Shown: positions 9,640 through 19,776, counted from the first letter of the stretch. The stretch: DNA of 64,000 nt from Planococcus sp. MER TA 32b (GCA_023715185.1 JAMCAN010000004.1:62001-126000), one strand, 5' to 3'. The notes: generated by a model from the letters alone, not told the origin. Made by a program: numbers and translations.

Positions 9640-12522
9640 TTGAGAAACCAGGAGATAAAGATACAGGGCGCACGTGCGCACAACCTGAAAAACGTTGACA
9701 TAACCATTCCTCGCGATAAATTGGTCGTTATGACGGGTTTATCGGGATCGGGGAAATCTTCACTTGCCTTTGATACGATCTATGCGGAAGGACAGCGTCG
9801 CTACGTAGAGTCGCTGTCTTCTTATGCACGTCAGTTTCTGGGGCAAATGGATAAACCGGACGTGGACCTGATTGAAGGTTTATCGCCGGCGATTTCAATC
9901 GACCAGAAAACGACCAGTAAAAATCCGCGTTCAACGGTGGCAACCGTCACGGAAATCTACGATTATATGCGCTTGATGTATGCCCGTGTAGGCAAGGCGA
10001 TCTGCCCGAACCACGGCATCGAAATTTCTTCGCAGACCATCGAGCAAATGGTGGACCGGCTGGTCGTCTATCCGGAACGCACCAAAATGCAGATATTGGC
10101 TCCGCTTGTCTCAGGCAGAAAAGGGACGCACGCCAAGTTATTCGAAGACATCAAAAAACAGGGATATGTCCGTGTAAGGGTAAACGGCGAATTATTCGAC
10201 CTTGACGATAATATTGAACTTGATAAAAATAAGAAACATTCAATTGAAGTTGTCATAGACCGCATCGTCATGAAGGAAGGCATCGCGCCACGTCTCAGTG
10301 ATTCGCTTGAATCCGCTTTGCGTCTGAGTGATGGGCGCGTGCTGGTGGACGTGATGGAACAGGAGGAATTGCTGTTCAGCGAGCATCATGCCTGTCCGAT
10401 CTGCGGATTCTCAATCGGTGAATTGGAACCCCGTATGTTTTCATTCAACTCCCCGTTCGGAGCCTGTCCGGAATGTGACGGACTCGGCCATAAACTGGAA
10501 GTTGATCCGGAACTCGTCGTGCCGGATTGGAGCCTGTCATTAAACGAGTATGCCATAGCACCATGGAAACCGAGCAGTTCCCAGTATTATCCGCAATTGC
10601 TGAAGGCATTATGCAAGCATTATAAAATTGATATGGATGTGCCGGTAAGTGAACTGCCGGAAGAACATATGAATCTGATTCTGCGCGGCTCGGGAAGTGA
10701 AAAAATCCGTTTCCGATATGAAAATGATTATGGGCAAATCCGGGATAACCATATCAATTTTGAAGGTGTCCTCTCGAATGTGGACCGCCGTTACCGCGAA
10801 ACTTCATCTGATTATACACGCGAACAAATGGAAAAATATATGGCTGAGCAGCCTTGTCCGGCATGTACAGGCTACCGCTTGAAACCGGAATCGCTGGCAG
10901 TGAAAGTGAATGGGCTGCATATCGGGAAAGTTTCGGAATTCTCGATTGTCGAAGCGGATGATTTCTTCAAAAACCTGGAGCTGTCGGAAAAAGATATGCA
11001 GATTTCTTTATTGATTCTTCGGGAAATCAAAGAGCGGCTCGGCTTCCTGATCAATGTCGGACTCGATTACCTGACGTTGAACCGTGCTTCCGGGACGATG
11101 TCCGGCGGGGAAGCGCAGCGCATCCGCCTGGCGACGCAAATTGGCTCCCGCCTGTCAGGTGTCCTCTATATATTGGATGAACCATCAATCGGGCTTCATC
11201 AGCGTGATAACGACCGGCTCATCAATACGCTGAAAAATATGCGGGATATAGGCAATACATTGATAGTGGTCGAGCACGATGAAGACACGATGCTGGCAGC
11301 GGATTATCTGATCGATATCGGTCCAGGCGCAGGCGTGCATGGCGGTGAAATCATCGCCGCTGGAACTCCCGAGAAAGTGATGAAAAGCAGAAAGTCGCTT
11401 ACCGGGCAATATTTAAGCGGCAAGAAATTCATACCGCTTCCCGCTGAACGCAGAAAACCGGACGGACGTTCCATATCGATCCGCGGCGCAAGCGAAAACA
11501 ATCTTAAAAAAGTGGATGTCGACATACCGATCGGTGTATTTACGGCCGTGACCGGCGTATCTGGTTCCGGTAAAAGTACGCTGGTCAACGAAATCCTCTA
11601 CAAGACGCTGGCGAGCAAGCTGAATAAAGCGAAAATCAAACCAGGCAAAACGGAATCGGTAAAAGGTTACGAACAGCTGGAAAAAGTCATCGACATCGAC
11701 CAGTCGCCGATCGGACGCACGCCTCGTTCGAATCCCGCGACATATACAGGGGTTTTTGACGATATTCGTGATGTCTACGCCAAAACGAATGAAGCGAAAG
11801 TACGCGGCTACCAAAAAGGGCGATTCAGCTTCAACGTCAAGGGCGGTCGCTGTGAAGCTTGCCGCGGAGATGGTATTATTAAAATAGAAATGCACTTCCT
11901 GCCTGATGTGTACGTACCGTGTGAAGTATGCCACGGCAAACGTTATAACAGGGAAACGCTGGAAGTGAAGTATAAAGATAAGAGCATCGCGGATGTATTG
12001 GCGATGACCGTTGAGGATGCGTATTCGTTTTTCGAGAATGTACCGAAAATAAACCGCAAACTCAAAACAATCGTCGATGTCGGCCTTGGCTATGTTACGA
12101 TGGGCCAACCGGCGACCACATTATCCGGCGGTGAAGCTCAGCGTGTGAAATTGGCGTCAGAACTCCACAAACGTTCAAACGGCAAATCATTCTATATTTT
12201 AGATGAGCCGACAACCGGATTGCATGCGGATGACATTTCCCGTTTGCTGAAAGTTCTGCAGAAATTGGTTGATAACGGAGATACTGTTCTGACGATCGAA
12301 CACAATCTGGATGTCATCAAAACGGCCGACTATCTTATCGACCTTGGACCGGAAGGCGGCGACAAAGGCGGCACAATCCTGGCTACCGGTACTCCGGAAG
12401 AAATCACAGAAGTAGAAAGTTCATACACCGGCAAGTATTTGAAACCGATTCTTGAACGCGACCGGGCAAGAATGGAAGCGAAAGTCAATAAAGCAAGCAG
12501 CCGGAAAAAAGCAGCAAAATGA
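9640..12522 (+). CDS. uvrA: UvrABC system protein A
   Basis: UvrA is the ATP-dependent DNA damage sensor that loads UvrB. Two ABC modules are visible, with Walker A GLSGSGKS near residue 31 and GVSGSGKS in the second half, and signatures [11 protein letters not shown] and [11 protein letters not shown]. Zinc-finger cysteine pairs occur at CPICG...CPEC and CEAC...CEVC. I prefer TTG at 9640 (about 960 residues), because GGAAGGGTGA lies six bases upstream. A GTG at 9631 overlaps the uvrB stop but is too close to that ribosome site. Translation is probably coupled to uvrB. Confidence 0.97.
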   Translation: MRNQEIKIQGARAHNLKNVDITIPRDKLVVMTGLSGSGKSSLAFDTIYAEGQRRYVESLSSYARQFLGQMDKPDVDLIEGLSPAISIDQKTTSKNPRSTVATVTEIYDYMRLMYARVGKAICPNHGIEISSQTIEQMVDRLVVYPERTKMQILAPLVSGRKGTHAKLFEDIKKQGYVRVRVNGELFDLDDNIELDKNKKHSIEVVIDRIVMKEGIAPRLSDSLESALRLSDGRVLVDVMEQEELLFSEHHACPICGFSIGELEPRMFSFNSPFGACPECDGLGHKLEVDPELVVPDWSLSLNEYAIAPWKPSSSQYYPQLLKALCKHYKIDMDVPVSELPEEHMNLILRGSGSEKIRFRYENDYGQIRDNHINFEGVLSNVDRRYRETSSDYTREQMEKYMAEQPCPACTGYRLKPESLAVKVNGLHIGKVSEFSIVEADDFFKNLELSEKDMQISLLILREIKERLGFLINVGLDYLTLNRASGTMSGGEAQRIRLATQIGSRLSGVLYILDEPSIGLHQRDNDRLINTLKNMRDIGNTLIVVEHDEDTMLAADYLIDIGPGAGVHGGEIIAAGTPEKVMKSRKSLTGQYLSGKKFIPLPAERRKPDGRSISIRGASENNLKKVDVDIPIGVFTAVTGVSGSGKSTLVNEILYKTLASKLNKAKIKPGKTESVKGYEQLEKVIDIDQSPIGRTPRSNPATYTGVFDDIRDVYAKTNEAKVRGYQKGRFSFNVKGGRCEACRGDGIIKIEMHFLPDVYVPCEVCHGKRYNRETLEVKYKDKSIADVLAMTVEDAYSFFENVPKINRKLKTIVDVGLGYVTMGQPATTLSGGEAQRVKLASELHKRSNGKSFYILDEPTTGLHADDISRLLKVLQKLVDNGDTVLTIEHNLDVIKTADYLIDLGPEGGDKGGTILATGTPEEITEVESSYTGKYLKPILERDRARMEAKVNKASSRKKAAK

Positions 12523-12598
12523 AACCTTTCCAGGCACCGAACGTATCAATAAATAAGAAATTATTTTTTATAAACGAACGATGAGGAGGCCGCACTAA

Positions 12599-13765
12599 AT
12601 GCAAAGTGAAAAAGAACGCATATTGGATATGGTAGAGAATGGCACAATTTCGGCACGTGAAGCAGTCGAGTTATTGAAAGCGATTGACGGTGGAGGAGCT
12701 TCCGGCAGAGATTCCTCTTATGGCCGGGAAGATTATGGCCGCCGGGAAAAACGCGGAAAACGCGGATTCTTCAGACCTGAAGATATGGTCAAGAAATTCT
12801 CTAAAGATTTTTCGAAGGATTTTTCAAAAAATGTCTCAAATGACATCAATCAGTTTGGCGACCGCATGATGCAATTCATGCAGACGTCCGTCGGCAAGTT
12901 GAAAACGATGGAATTCGATTCGCCTTTCGGTGAAGCGTATCAGTTTAACGAAACTTTTGCGGAAGAAGGCGCGGAAGTCAGCACGGTGATTGCGGATATT
13001 GCAAATGGCCAGCTGGAAATCTACCCTTCACAGGACGGCATGCTGCGCGCTGAATGCAGCGTAAAAGCATATCGCGCTGAATCCGAAGAACAGGCAAAAC
13101 GTGATTTTCAGGATAAGTTTGTGTTTATAGCGGACGACAATAAGCTACGGATCATCAGTGAGCTGAAAACGACGCAAGTCAACGTTGTTCTGTATGTACC
13201 GGCGAAGCAATTCAATCAGATAACAGTCCGCCTGTTCAATGGCGGATTCTCGATGAAACGCATTGACGCCTCTTTATTGAAAGTGAAAACGGCGAACGGC
13301 AAAATCGAACTGAAGAACGGCGAGTTTGATGATGCGGAACTAGAAACTGCGAATGGCGCAATCCAAGTTCAGGACGTTAAAGGCAAGGTGCTTGAAACTG
13401 AAACCTTGAACGGCCGGATTTATGTGGATGGCGATATCCAAACGATTGAAACGAAGTCGCTGAACGGCAATGTCGTAGTCACTTCCCGCTGTAAGGAAGC
13501 GCGGAAAGTGGAAGCGAAAACCCTTGCCGGCAATGTGGAATTGTATATTCCTTCCCATCTGCCGTTGAAGGGCCAAGTGTCATCCAACCTTGGGAAAATG
13601 GACGTGCTGTTATCAGACGTCGACCATACCCATGAGCAAGGGCAGTTCATGCAGAAAACGGTCCGTTTTTCTAAAGAAGACGGAGCGGCGACAGCAGCGC
13701 CAATGCTCGTCTACGGTGAAACGAAAACAGGATCTGTTTTGGTGCGCTATCTGACAGTCGAATAA
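12599..13765 (+). CDS. DUF4097 family protein, YvlB-like
   Basis: The 388-residue protein begins with a short helical SHOCT-like region (SEKERILDMVENGTISAREAVELLKAID). A charged low-complexity linker follows, with the repeats FSKDFSKDFSKNVSND, and then a large repetitive beta-solenoid domain in which units such as TANGKIEL, TANGAIQV, TLNGRIYV and SLNGNVVV recur. That is the DUF4097 pattern of B. subtilis YvlB, which lies near uvrA there as well. YvlB-type proteins belong to envelope-stress operons in Bacillus, but no biochemical function is established. The yvlC and yvlD partners found in B. subtilis are absent here. The ATG follows GAGGAGG. Confidence 0.85.
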   Translation: MQSEKERILDMVENGTISAREAVELLKAIDGGGASGRDSSYGREDYGRREKRGKRGFFRPEDMVKKFSKDFSKDFSKNVSNDINQFGDRMMQFMQTSVGKLKTMEFDSPFGEAYQFNETFAEEGAEVSTVIADIANGQLEIYPSQDGMLRAECSVKAYRAESEEQAKRDFQDKFVFIADDNKLRIISELKTTQVNVVLYVPAKQFNQITVRLFNGGFSMKRIDASLLKVKTANGKIELKNGEFDDAELETANGAIQVQDVKGKVLETETLNGRIYVDGDIQTIETKSLNGNVVVTSRCKEARKVEAKTLAGNVELYIPSHLPLKGQVSSNLGKMDVLLSDVDHTHEQGQFMQKTVRFSKEDGAATAAPMLVYGETKTGSVLVRYLTVE

Positions 13766-13766
13766 A

Positions 13767-13809
13767 ACAGGAAAAAGCGGGCGCATCCAATGCGTCCGCT
13801 TTTTCCTGT
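13767..13809. terminator. Bidirectional intrinsic terminator
   Basis: A 20-bp near-perfect inverted repeat (13767-13786 and 13790-13809) lies between the convergent YvlB-like and Yip1 genes, with A/T-rich outer arms. It can serve both. Confidence 0.88.
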
Positions 13810-13821
13810 TCAATTAATTCA

Positions 13822-14436
13822 TCAAAATATGAACATGATTATGCCGATGACAATAATAAAAGTGATGAGGATTGCAATACCTGCCAGGGTCATCAATACC
13901 CCAAACCCGCGCCAGCTCGAAAATCCATGAACCACTCCGATGGCTTTTGATGAAATGACGATGGTCCAAATGGAAGCGGCAGCTGTGAGCAAGGTTAAGA
14001 ATAAGTAGGCTCCCAGTGGAATGGAAGTAATACTGAAGGCTTCAGGCACCGAGAAAAATTGTTCGCCGAAAACTACTGCATAGATGACCAAAACAGGAAC
14101 AACCACCACCTGCGGAATCAGCATGGGGCCGATGGCAATCGCCATATCCCTAAGTTTTCCGTGACCTCCGTATAATCTGCCAATACCCGTATACAACAAG
14201 GAGCTGATTCCAAGATTGAGCAGGCCGCTAAAAATCCCTGCAAGCACAATGCCGAATACCAATAAAACAGGGGACAGGTCCAGGAACCAACCGGAATCCC
14301 GCAAGGCGGTTATAACACCGCCGATTCCGGAAATACAGACCAGCAGGATTGAAAATCCGAGTTTATTCTGGTCGATAAGCTTTCTGATGGTTTCTTTTGG
14401 CTGTGTCCAGATTGATAACACAGGATTTGCGTTCAT
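13822..14436 (-). CDS. Yip1 family membrane protein
   Basis: The 204-residue integral membrane protein has a short cytoplasmic N-terminus (SIWTQPKETIRKLIDQ, typical of bacterial Yip1 proteins) and about five hydrophobic segments. These include LVCISGIGGVITAL, LVFGIVLAGIFSGLL, VVVPVLVIYAVVF, LFLTLLTAAASIWTIVI and ITFIIVIGIIMFIF. The bacterial family has no assigned function. The start ATG has AGGGGGA upstream. It sits with the DUF1801 gene in an island between yvlB and hprK where B. subtilis carries yvlC and yvlD, so this pair may be a replacement. Confidence 0.8.
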   Translation of the reverse strand: MNANPVLSIWTQPKETIRKLIDQNKLGFSILLVCISGIGGVITALRDSGWFLDLSPVLLVFGIVLAGIFSGLLNLGISSLLYTGIGRLYGGHGKLRDMAIAIGPMLIPQVVVVPVLVIYAVVFGEQFFSVPEAFSITSIPLGAYLFLTLLTAAASIWTIVISSKAIGVVHGFSSWRGFGVLMTLAGIAILITFIIVIGIIMFIF

Positions 14437-14551
14437 TTATATTCCCCCTAAGCTGCTGATTAATTGATTTACCCGTTAAACTCATTTATGTAAAATTGTA
14501 CCATACGATCCGGAAGGAAAATAGGCAAAAAAGAAGAATTCCGCAAAAGGG

Positions 14552-14584
14552 AAACCAGTGAGCAGTCTGTCTGCTCACTGGTTT
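14552..14584 (-). terminator. Hairpin terminator downstream of the DUF1801 gene
   Basis: A perfect 14-bp inverted repeat with a 5-base loop lies directly after the stop codon. The T tract on the minus strand is weak (TTTCCCTTTT). Confidence 0.6.
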
Positions 14585-15016
14585 TCAGGTTTGAGGCGGA
14601 TATAGATCCTGCAAAAAATGAATCGAACGGGTAATGAGCTTTTTCAGCACTTCCATATCGATGTCATCGACTTTATTGATATAGACGCAGGATTTACCCG
14701 AGGTATGCTTGCCGAAATCGTTTAATAGTGTTTGGCGTTCCTGATCGCCCGTTGCGAAATAAAGGCTGATTTTCGCCTTGCGGGGAGAAAAACCGACAAG
14801 TGGGGCATCTCCTTCATGACCGGAGGCATACATATAATGGTAGGAACCGAAACCGATAATACTGTCTCCCCACATTTTCGCTTCATAGCCTGAAGTTTGT
14901 TCAAATATCTCAAGCAGCCGGTATGCATCTTCCCGTTTTTTGGAACTGTCGACGCTTTCGATAAACTCAACAACATCCGCGTCCGTTTCTTTTGTTTTTT
15001 GCTCGTACACAGCCAT
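14585..15016 (-). CDS. DUF1801 (YdhG-like) domain protein
   Basis: The 143-residue protein matches the DUF1801 pattern: FIESVDSSKKREDAYRLLEIF, MWGDSIIGFGSYHY, PLVGFSPRKAKISLY and YINKVDDIDMEVLKKLI. This small soluble fold has no established biochemical role. AAGAGGG directly abuts the ATG at 15016, whereas a GTG two codons later (15010) has the usual six-base spacing, so the true start may be that GTG. It is minus strand, between the Yip1 gene and the divergent hprK. Confidence 0.8.
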   Translation of the reverse strand: MAVYEQKTKETDADVVEFIESVDSSKKREDAYRLLEIFEQTSGYEAKMWGDSIIGFGSYHYMYASGHEGDAPLVGFSPRKAKISLYFATGDQERQTLLNDFGKHTSGKSCVYINKVDDIDMEVLKKLITRSIHFLQDLYPPQT

Positions 15017-15225
15017 CCCTCTTTTCGATTTGAATTTAAAAAACTTAAGATTCTGTCACTTACAGTTTAGCAGATTTGGATTGTATATATACAGAAAGAA
15101 CGGGAAAAGGGGCACGTTTGCTTTAATTTCAATATTTCCATGTTAAAATAATATCATTAATGCATGAAAACAAAGGGAACCCGTGATGTATCGGAATTCT
15201 CATAGAGAAGAAATGAGGGGAAAAG

Positions 15226-16152
15226 ATGGGCCAGGTTACAACTAAACAAGTAATGGAAACTTTCGATTTGAAGTTGATCAGCGGCGAAGAAGGCATTGGC
15301 CGCCATATAGCAATCAGCGATATCTCACGGCCGGGTCTTGAAATGGCGGGTTATTTTACACATTATCCTGCCAACCGGGTGCAATTGCTCGGGAAAACTG
15401 AATTATCGTTTTTCGCGATGCTGGATGCTGCAGACCGGAAAGACCGGATGATGAAACTATGCACCGATGATACACCGGCGATTATCGTTTCCCATGATGA
15501 GAAAGTACCGCAGGAATTGATCGACGCGTCTTCCAAAAGGCATGTGCCGGTCATGAGCACGAAAATGTCGACAACCAGATTTTCAAGTCTTTTGACCAAT
15601 TATCTGGAAAGCCAATTGGCGCCTACAACCGCAGTCCATGGGGTGCTGGTGGATATTTATGGTGTCGGGGTATTGATCACTGGCAAAAGCGGAGTCGGTA
15701 AAAGTGAAACCGCGCTGGAACTCGTTAAAAAAGGGCATCGCCTGGTAGCCGATGATTGCGTCGAAATTCACCAGGAAGGCGAAAATACGCTTGTCGGCCA
15801 TCCGCCGAAATTGATCGAGCACCTGCTGGAAATCCGGGGTGTCGGCATCATTGATATTATGACTTTATTCGGCGCAAGCGCAGTCCGCACTTTCAAGCGG
15901 ATTTCACTGGTCATTGACCTGGAACTTTGGGATGCGGAAAAAACTTATGACCGTTTAGGATTAGAGGAAGAAAAAATGCGCATCATCGATACGGATTTGA
16001 CGAAGCTTACTATTCCTGTCCGTCCGGGACGGAACTTATCGGTTATAATCGAAGTTGCTGCGATGAATTACCGTCTGAAACGGATGGGCGTCAATGCAGC
16101 CGAAGAATTTTCAAAACGCCTGGACGATGTAATTTCGATGGATACAAATTAA
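15226..16152 (+). CDS. hprK: HPr kinase/phosphorylase
   Basis: HprK phosphorylates Ser46 of HPr and Crh with ATP or pyrophosphate and removes the phosphate again, feeding carbon catabolite control through CcpA. The 308-residue protein has an N-terminal regulatory domain, the P-loop GKSGVGKS at residues 153-160 and the family signature [12 protein letters not shown]. The start ATG follows GAGGGGAAAAG. It heads the run hprK-lgt-yvoD-ppaX-yvoF. Its partner crh is also in this window, and the PpaX pyrophosphatase in the same run can act on pyrophosphate released by HprK. Confidence 0.97.
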   Translation: MGQVTTKQVMETFDLKLISGEEGIGRHIAISDISRPGLEMAGYFTHYPANRVQLLGKTELSFFAMLDAADRKDRMMKLCTDDTPAIIVSHDEKVPQELIDASSKRHVPVMSTKMSTTRFSSLLTNYLESQLAPTTAVHGVLVDIYGVGVLITGKSGVGKSETALELVKKGHRLVADDCVEIHQEGENTLVGHPPKLIEHLLEIRGVGIIDIMTLFGASAVRTFKRISLVIDLELWDAEKTYDRLGLEEEKMRIIDTDLTKLTIPVRPGRNLSVIIEVAAMNYRLKRMGVNAAEEFSKRLDDVISMDTN

Positions 16153-16173
16153 TGGAATGGGTAGGTGCGGCTA

Positions 16174-17037
16174 ATGTTTTCAGTTTTAGGGTCGATTGAT
16201 CCCGTTGCGTTCAGCTTGGGGCCAATCAGTGTACATTGGTATGGTGTAATCATCGCTACCGGTATCGTCATCGCATTTTTAGTGGGACAGCGAGAAATGG
16301 TCAAGCGCGGAATGCATCCGGAATTTCTGACGGATCTGCTGATTTGGGCAGTGCCTTTGGCGATAGTCGGAGCGAGAATTTATTATGTAATATTTGAATG
16401 GGATAGCTATAAAGACAATCCCGGAGAAATCATAGCGATATGGAATGGTGGGCTGGCGATTCACGGAGCTTTGATCATGTCGGTCATAGTCGCATATATT
16501 TTTACGAAGAAACGCAATACACCGTTTTTGAAAGTGGCGGATATTTTGGCGCCGAGCATCCTGATTGGACAGGCAATTGGCCGCTGGGGAAATTTCATCA
16601 ATCAGGAAGCGCACGGCGGCGAAGTTTCAAGAGCATTTCTTGAAAACCTCTTTATACCGGATTGGATCATCAATCATATGTACATAGATGGAGCCTATTA
16701 TCACCCGACATTCCTTTATGAATCTTTGTGGAGCTTTGTCGGCATCATCATTCTGTTATTGTTGCGCCGGGCCAATCTTGTCCGCGGGGAAATGTTTTTC
16801 TTCTATATGATATGGTATTCTGTCGGCCGTTACTTCATCGAGGGAATGCGTACAGACAGCCTTTATGTATTTGGGATAGAAGGGTTAAGAACAGCGCAGC
16901 TCGTATCCATTCTAGCTATTATCATTGCAGTCGTGCTGATCATCTATCGCAGAGTAACGCTTAAAAATCCGCCAAGATATCTGGACGAACCGGCGGAACC
17001 AAAAAAGAAATCAAACAAGAAGCCGAAAAAGAAATAA
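16174..17037 (+). CDS. lgt: Prolipoprotein diacylglyceryl transferase
   Basis: Lgt transfers diacylglycerol from phosphatidylglycerol to the lipobox cysteine of prolipoproteins. The 287-residue protein shows about seven membrane segments and the signature [14 protein letters not shown]. The conserved N-terminal HWYG motif is present in [13 protein letters not shown] use the ATG at 16174, which has GTAGGTG six bases upstream; a GTG at 16165 lies inside that ribosome site. The C-terminus is a lysine-rich cytoplasmic tail. It follows hprK by 21 bases and belongs to the same operon. Confidence 0.95.
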   Translation: MFSVLGSIDPVAFSLGPISVHWYGVIIATGIVIAFLVGQREMVKRGMHPEFLTDLLIWAVPLAIVGARIYYVIFEWDSYKDNPGEIIAIWNGGLAIHGALIMSVIVAYIFTKKRNTPFLKVADILAPSILIGQAIGRWGNFINQEAHGGEVSRAFLENLFIPDWIINHMYIDGAYYHPTFLYESLWSFVGIIILLLLRRANLVRGEMFFFYMIWYSVGRYFIEGMRTDSLYVFGIEGLRTAQLVSILAIIIAVVLIIYRRVTLKNPPRYLDEPAEPKKKSNKKPKKK

Positions 17038-17079
17038 AGACTCAACTCAACTTGCCGAACAGAAAGAAGAGATAAACGA

Positions 17080-18015
17080 ATGTCGACTTTGAAAAATGGC
17101 CTGCTGGCAGGCTTGAAAACAACATGGGCATTGGGGAAAATCATTTTTCCGATAACACTTTTAGTGACAATGCTCCAATTTACACCGGTTTTGCCGTTCA
17201 TCGTCGATTTGGTCGCGCCGTTCATGAGCATATTCGGATTAAGCGGCGACGCGGCGATTCCTTTGGTATTGGGCAATGCGTTAAACCTGTATGCGGGAAT
17301 CGCGGGTATTTTGTCGCTTGAACTGACAGTGAAGGAAGTGTTCATCCTTGCGGTCATGCTGTCCTTTTCCCATAATATGTTCATTGAAACCGGAGTGGCT
17401 TTGAAGGTTGGCGTGAAGCTGTGGGTGGTGCTGGTAGTCCGTTTCGGGCTTGCGGCGCTTTCCGGCATCATCATCAATCTGGTATGGCCAGGCGGCGGTG
17501 AAATCGCGCAATACGGTTTTACGCCAGAAGCGGCTGCTGCACCTGAAGGCTGGCTTGCTATTTTCTTATTAGGATTGGAGAAAGCCGGATTCGGCGTCCT
17601 GCAGCTGGCGATTATCGTAATTCCGCTGATGCTTGCAATTCAAATTTTAAAAGATACGAAATACCTTAACCGTATTTCCGATATGATGGGGCCGCTCACC
17701 CGGCTGCTTGGCGTTCAGAAGAACACTTCTTTGACACTGGCGTCTGGTCTGATTTTTGGACTTGCGATGGGGGCGGGTGTCATGATCCAGGCGGTTCAGG
17801 AAGACGGAGTCAGTAAAAAAGACGCGACGCTGGCCTTTATCTTTCTGGTTGCCTGCCATGCGATTGTAGAGGATACACTGATCTTCATCCCGCTCGGCAT
17901 CCCGATTTGGCCGCTGCTCGCGATACGTGTTGTTACCGCGCTTGCTTTGACGATTTTTGTATCTTATCTGTGGCGCAAAGCTGAAGAAAACCGGAAGGAA
18001 GTGTTTTCTGCATGA
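17080..18015 (+). CDS. yvoD: Nucleoside-recognition (Gate) domain membrane protein, YvoD-like
   Basis: The 311-residue membrane protein has several long hydrophobic segments. Each half carries a Gate-type helix pattern (GNALNLYAGIAGILSLELTVKEVFILAVMLSFSHNMFIETG and LIFGLAMGAGVMIQAVQEDGVSKKDATLAFIFLVACHAIVEDT). The corresponding B. subtilis gene lies at the same place between lgt and ppaX. The transported substrate, if any, is unknown. Its stop overlaps the ppaX start by four bases, implying translational coupling. Confidence 0.85.
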   Translation: MSTLKNGLLAGLKTTWALGKIIFPITLLVTMLQFTPVLPFIVDLVAPFMSIFGLSGDAAIPLVLGNALNLYAGIAGILSLELTVKEVFILAVMLSFSHNMFIETGVALKVGVKLWVVLVVRFGLAALSGIIINLVWPGGGEIAQYGFTPEAAAAPEGWLAIFLLGLEKAGFGVLQLAIIVIPLMLAIQILKDTKYLNRISDMMGPLTRLLGVQKNTSLTLASGLIFGLAMGAGVMIQAVQEDGVSKKDATLAFIFLVACHAIVEDTLIFIPLGIPIWPLLAIRVVTALALTIFVSYLWRKAEENRKEVFSA

Positions 18016-18665
18016 CGAAAAATATAACGACTTTATTATTTGATTTTGATGGGACATTATTGAATACGAATGAATTGATCATCCATACATTTTCAACTGT
18101 TCTGGATAAGCATTTTCCGAACAGCTATGGCAGAGAAGACATTCTTCAATTTATCGGACCATCTTTGAAACAGACATTTGAAACGATTGCGCCTTCCAGA
18201 ACCGAGGAACTGATCAAAGAATACCGCGAATTGAATCTGGCGCTTCATGATGAAATGGTTTCTGTCTACGACGGAGTTGAAGAAACGCTTTACCTTCTGA
18301 AGAACAGAGGATTGAAGATGGCGATAGTTTCAACAAAGAAAAGAGATACCATCCTCCATGGGCTCCGCCTTATGGGTGTATCGGAATTATTTGATACGGT
18401 CATCAGCCTGGACGACGTAGAAAATCCGAAGCCGGATCCAGAGCCGATTTTGAAAGCCTTGAAGGAATTGTCGTCAAGTACGGGCGAATCCCTGATGATC
18501 GGAGATAATTCCCATGATATAGAAGGCGGTAAAAATGCGGGAGTCCGGACTGCCGGAGTAGCCTGGTCAGCTAAAGGCGAGGATTTCCTTGCCTCTTTCA
18601 ACCCTGACTTTATGCTGCAGCATATCAGTGATCTTCTTGAACTGGTGAAAGAGGAATCGGCATGA
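18012..18665 (+). CDS. ppaX: Pyrophosphatase PpaX
   Basis: The 217-residue HAD-superfamily hydrolase has motif I DFDGTLLNTNE at the N-terminus, motif II around IVSTKKRD, the lysine of motif III in PKPDPEP and motif IV in MIGDNSHDIEGG. In B. subtilis PpaX hydrolyses the pyrophosphate made when HprK dephosphorylates HPr-Ser-P, and it lies in the same operon as hprK. Both neighbours overlap it by four bases. Confidence 0.92.
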   Translation: MTKNITTLLFDFDGTLLNTNELIIHTFSTVLDKHFPNSYGREDILQFIGPSLKQTFETIAPSRTEELIKEYRELNLALHDEMVSVYDGVEETLYLLKNRGLKMAIVSTKKRDTILHGLRLMGVSELFDTVISLDDVENPKPDPEPILKALKELSSSTGESLMIGDNSHDIEGGKNAGVRTAGVAWSAKGEDFLASFNPDFMLQHISDLLELVKEESA

Positions 18666-19183
18666 GAAGGACCGAGCGGCATTTCGTGACCGGTCCGAAT
18701 TCACTTTGGCATGTGTATAAAACTGTGCCGTTTTGGAAAGTCGCCAAAAATTTCGTCGTTATCCAAATGGCTCGCTACACACCGTTCCTGCCAATGAAAA
18801 ACTGGCTGTATAAGAATTTTCTCGGCATGAAAGTAGGGGAGCATTCATCATTTGCGTTAATGGTGATGTTGGATGTCATGTTCCCGGAACGCATTTCTGT
18901 CGGCAGAAATTCAGTGATTGGCTATAACACCACGATTCTTGCACATGAATATTTGATCGAAGAATACCGTCTGGGTGATGTCATAATCGGTGACCGCGTC
19001 ATGATTGGTGCTAACAGCACAATTCTGCCAGGCATCACGATAGGTGACGGAGCAATTGTTTCCGCCGCCACACTTGTCCACAAGGATGTTCCAGCCGGAG
19101 CGTTTGTCGGAGGCAATCCGATGCAAATCATTTACACAGCAGAACAGATGGCAGAACGCGAGGAAAAATCCCGGGAGCAGTAG
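18662..19183 (+). CDS. yvoF: Hexapeptide-repeat acyltransferase, YvoF-like
   Basis: The 173-residue protein ends in a left-handed beta-helix of hexapeptide repeats (VGRNSVIGYNTTILAH, LGDVIIGDRVMIGANSTILPGITIGDGAIVSAATLVHKDVPAGAFVGGNP), the fold of the maltose O-acetyltransferase group. The acceptor substrate is unknown. It is the last gene of the hprK run, overlapping ppaX by four bases, and is followed by a terminator. Confidence 0.88.
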   Translation: MRRTERHFVTGPNSLWHVYKTVPFWKVAKNFVVIQMARYTPFLPMKNWLYKNFLGMKVGEHSSFALMVMLDVMFPERISVGRNSVIGYNTTILAHEYLIEEYRLGDVIIGDRVMIGANSTILPGITIGDGAIVSAATLVHKDVPAGAFVGGNPMQIIYTAEQMAEREEKSREQ

Positions 19184-19199
19184 CTCTTGGGATTTTTTC
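19165..19199 (+). terminator. Intrinsic terminator after yvoF
   Basis: AATCCCGGGAGC pairs with GCTCTTGGGATT around a 4-base loop and is followed by a T tract. A near-duplicate stands at 19815-19847. Confidence 0.82.
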
Positions 19200-19225
19200 T
19201 TTTGTATAAAATTAAAAGTGAAAAC

Positions 19226-19390
19226 CGATATTACGCAAAACAGCTCCGCTTTCCTGGGGGCTTGCGCTGAGCTAACTCGTGCTCGTTACCCTTCGCCCGA
19301 GTGGATCTCAGCACTTCGCTCGAAACGGAGTTGGAAAGCCAACTCCGTTTCTATTCCTCTGGGAGTCTGCGCTGTTTTGCTCCATATCTC
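19226..19390 (+). repeat. Module A repeat, copy 1
   Basis: An intergenic element bounded by imperfect 18-bp inverted ends (form GATATTCCGCAAAACAGC at one side, GATATGGAGCAAAACAGC read inward from the other; this copy has GTAA in place of GGAA at the first). It contains the perfect hairpin AAACGGAGTTGG-AAAG-CCAACTCCGTTT at 19323-19350. Copies in either orientation occur at 29397, 42695, 52966 and 58641. No coding function is visible. Confidence 0.82.
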
Positions 19391-19474
19391 AGATCACTTT
19401 CTATTAAGATATTATTTAAGTTTGTTTTTATATAAATAAACAGATAATAGATTTCTAAAGTGAAACAGAATGAA

Positions 19475-19776
19475 GTGATAGACGGTGAAGGGCAAAGATG
19501 TGCTCTTGCATCGCTTCGCTGCTTCGTCACAAAGACTTGTCCTCGCAACAAGCTTCAGCAAATGTCTTTCCTGCGGGAAATAGAGTGAGTGTGAGACCCC
19601 AGAGGGAAGGTTTGACCGAACAGCATTCGGTCGAACCTTTGCGACGAAGCGTGGAACGCTGCAACGGTTTTTCATGTCTCGAAGCTAGCGTAGCGATGCA
19701 GAGACTGGAGCATACGGTTTTCGAAGCGACCGAGGAGGCTCAGGCCCGCTCCCCGCGGAAAGCATCCGTCTAGCGC
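19475..19776 (+). repeat. Module B repeat with terminal inverted repeats
   Basis: A 302-bp element begins GTGATAGACGGTG and ends CATCCGTCTAGCGC, whose reverse complement starts GCGCTAGACGG; the first 11 positions match at 9. Inside are the TTTGCGACGAAGC motif and a 14-bp hairpin at 19607-19639. A shortened copy in reverse orientation lies at 52800-52880. In both places it neighbours module A on the same side. Confidence 0.78.

Noticed and set aside
11413-12108. 231-codon minus-strand frame inside uvrA
   Set aside because: It is a shadow of the conserved second ABC module of UvrA.
19498-19773. 91-codon frame between yvoF and hisZ
   Set aside because: It lies entirely in module B, has no ribosome site and changes with the repeat; not a gene.
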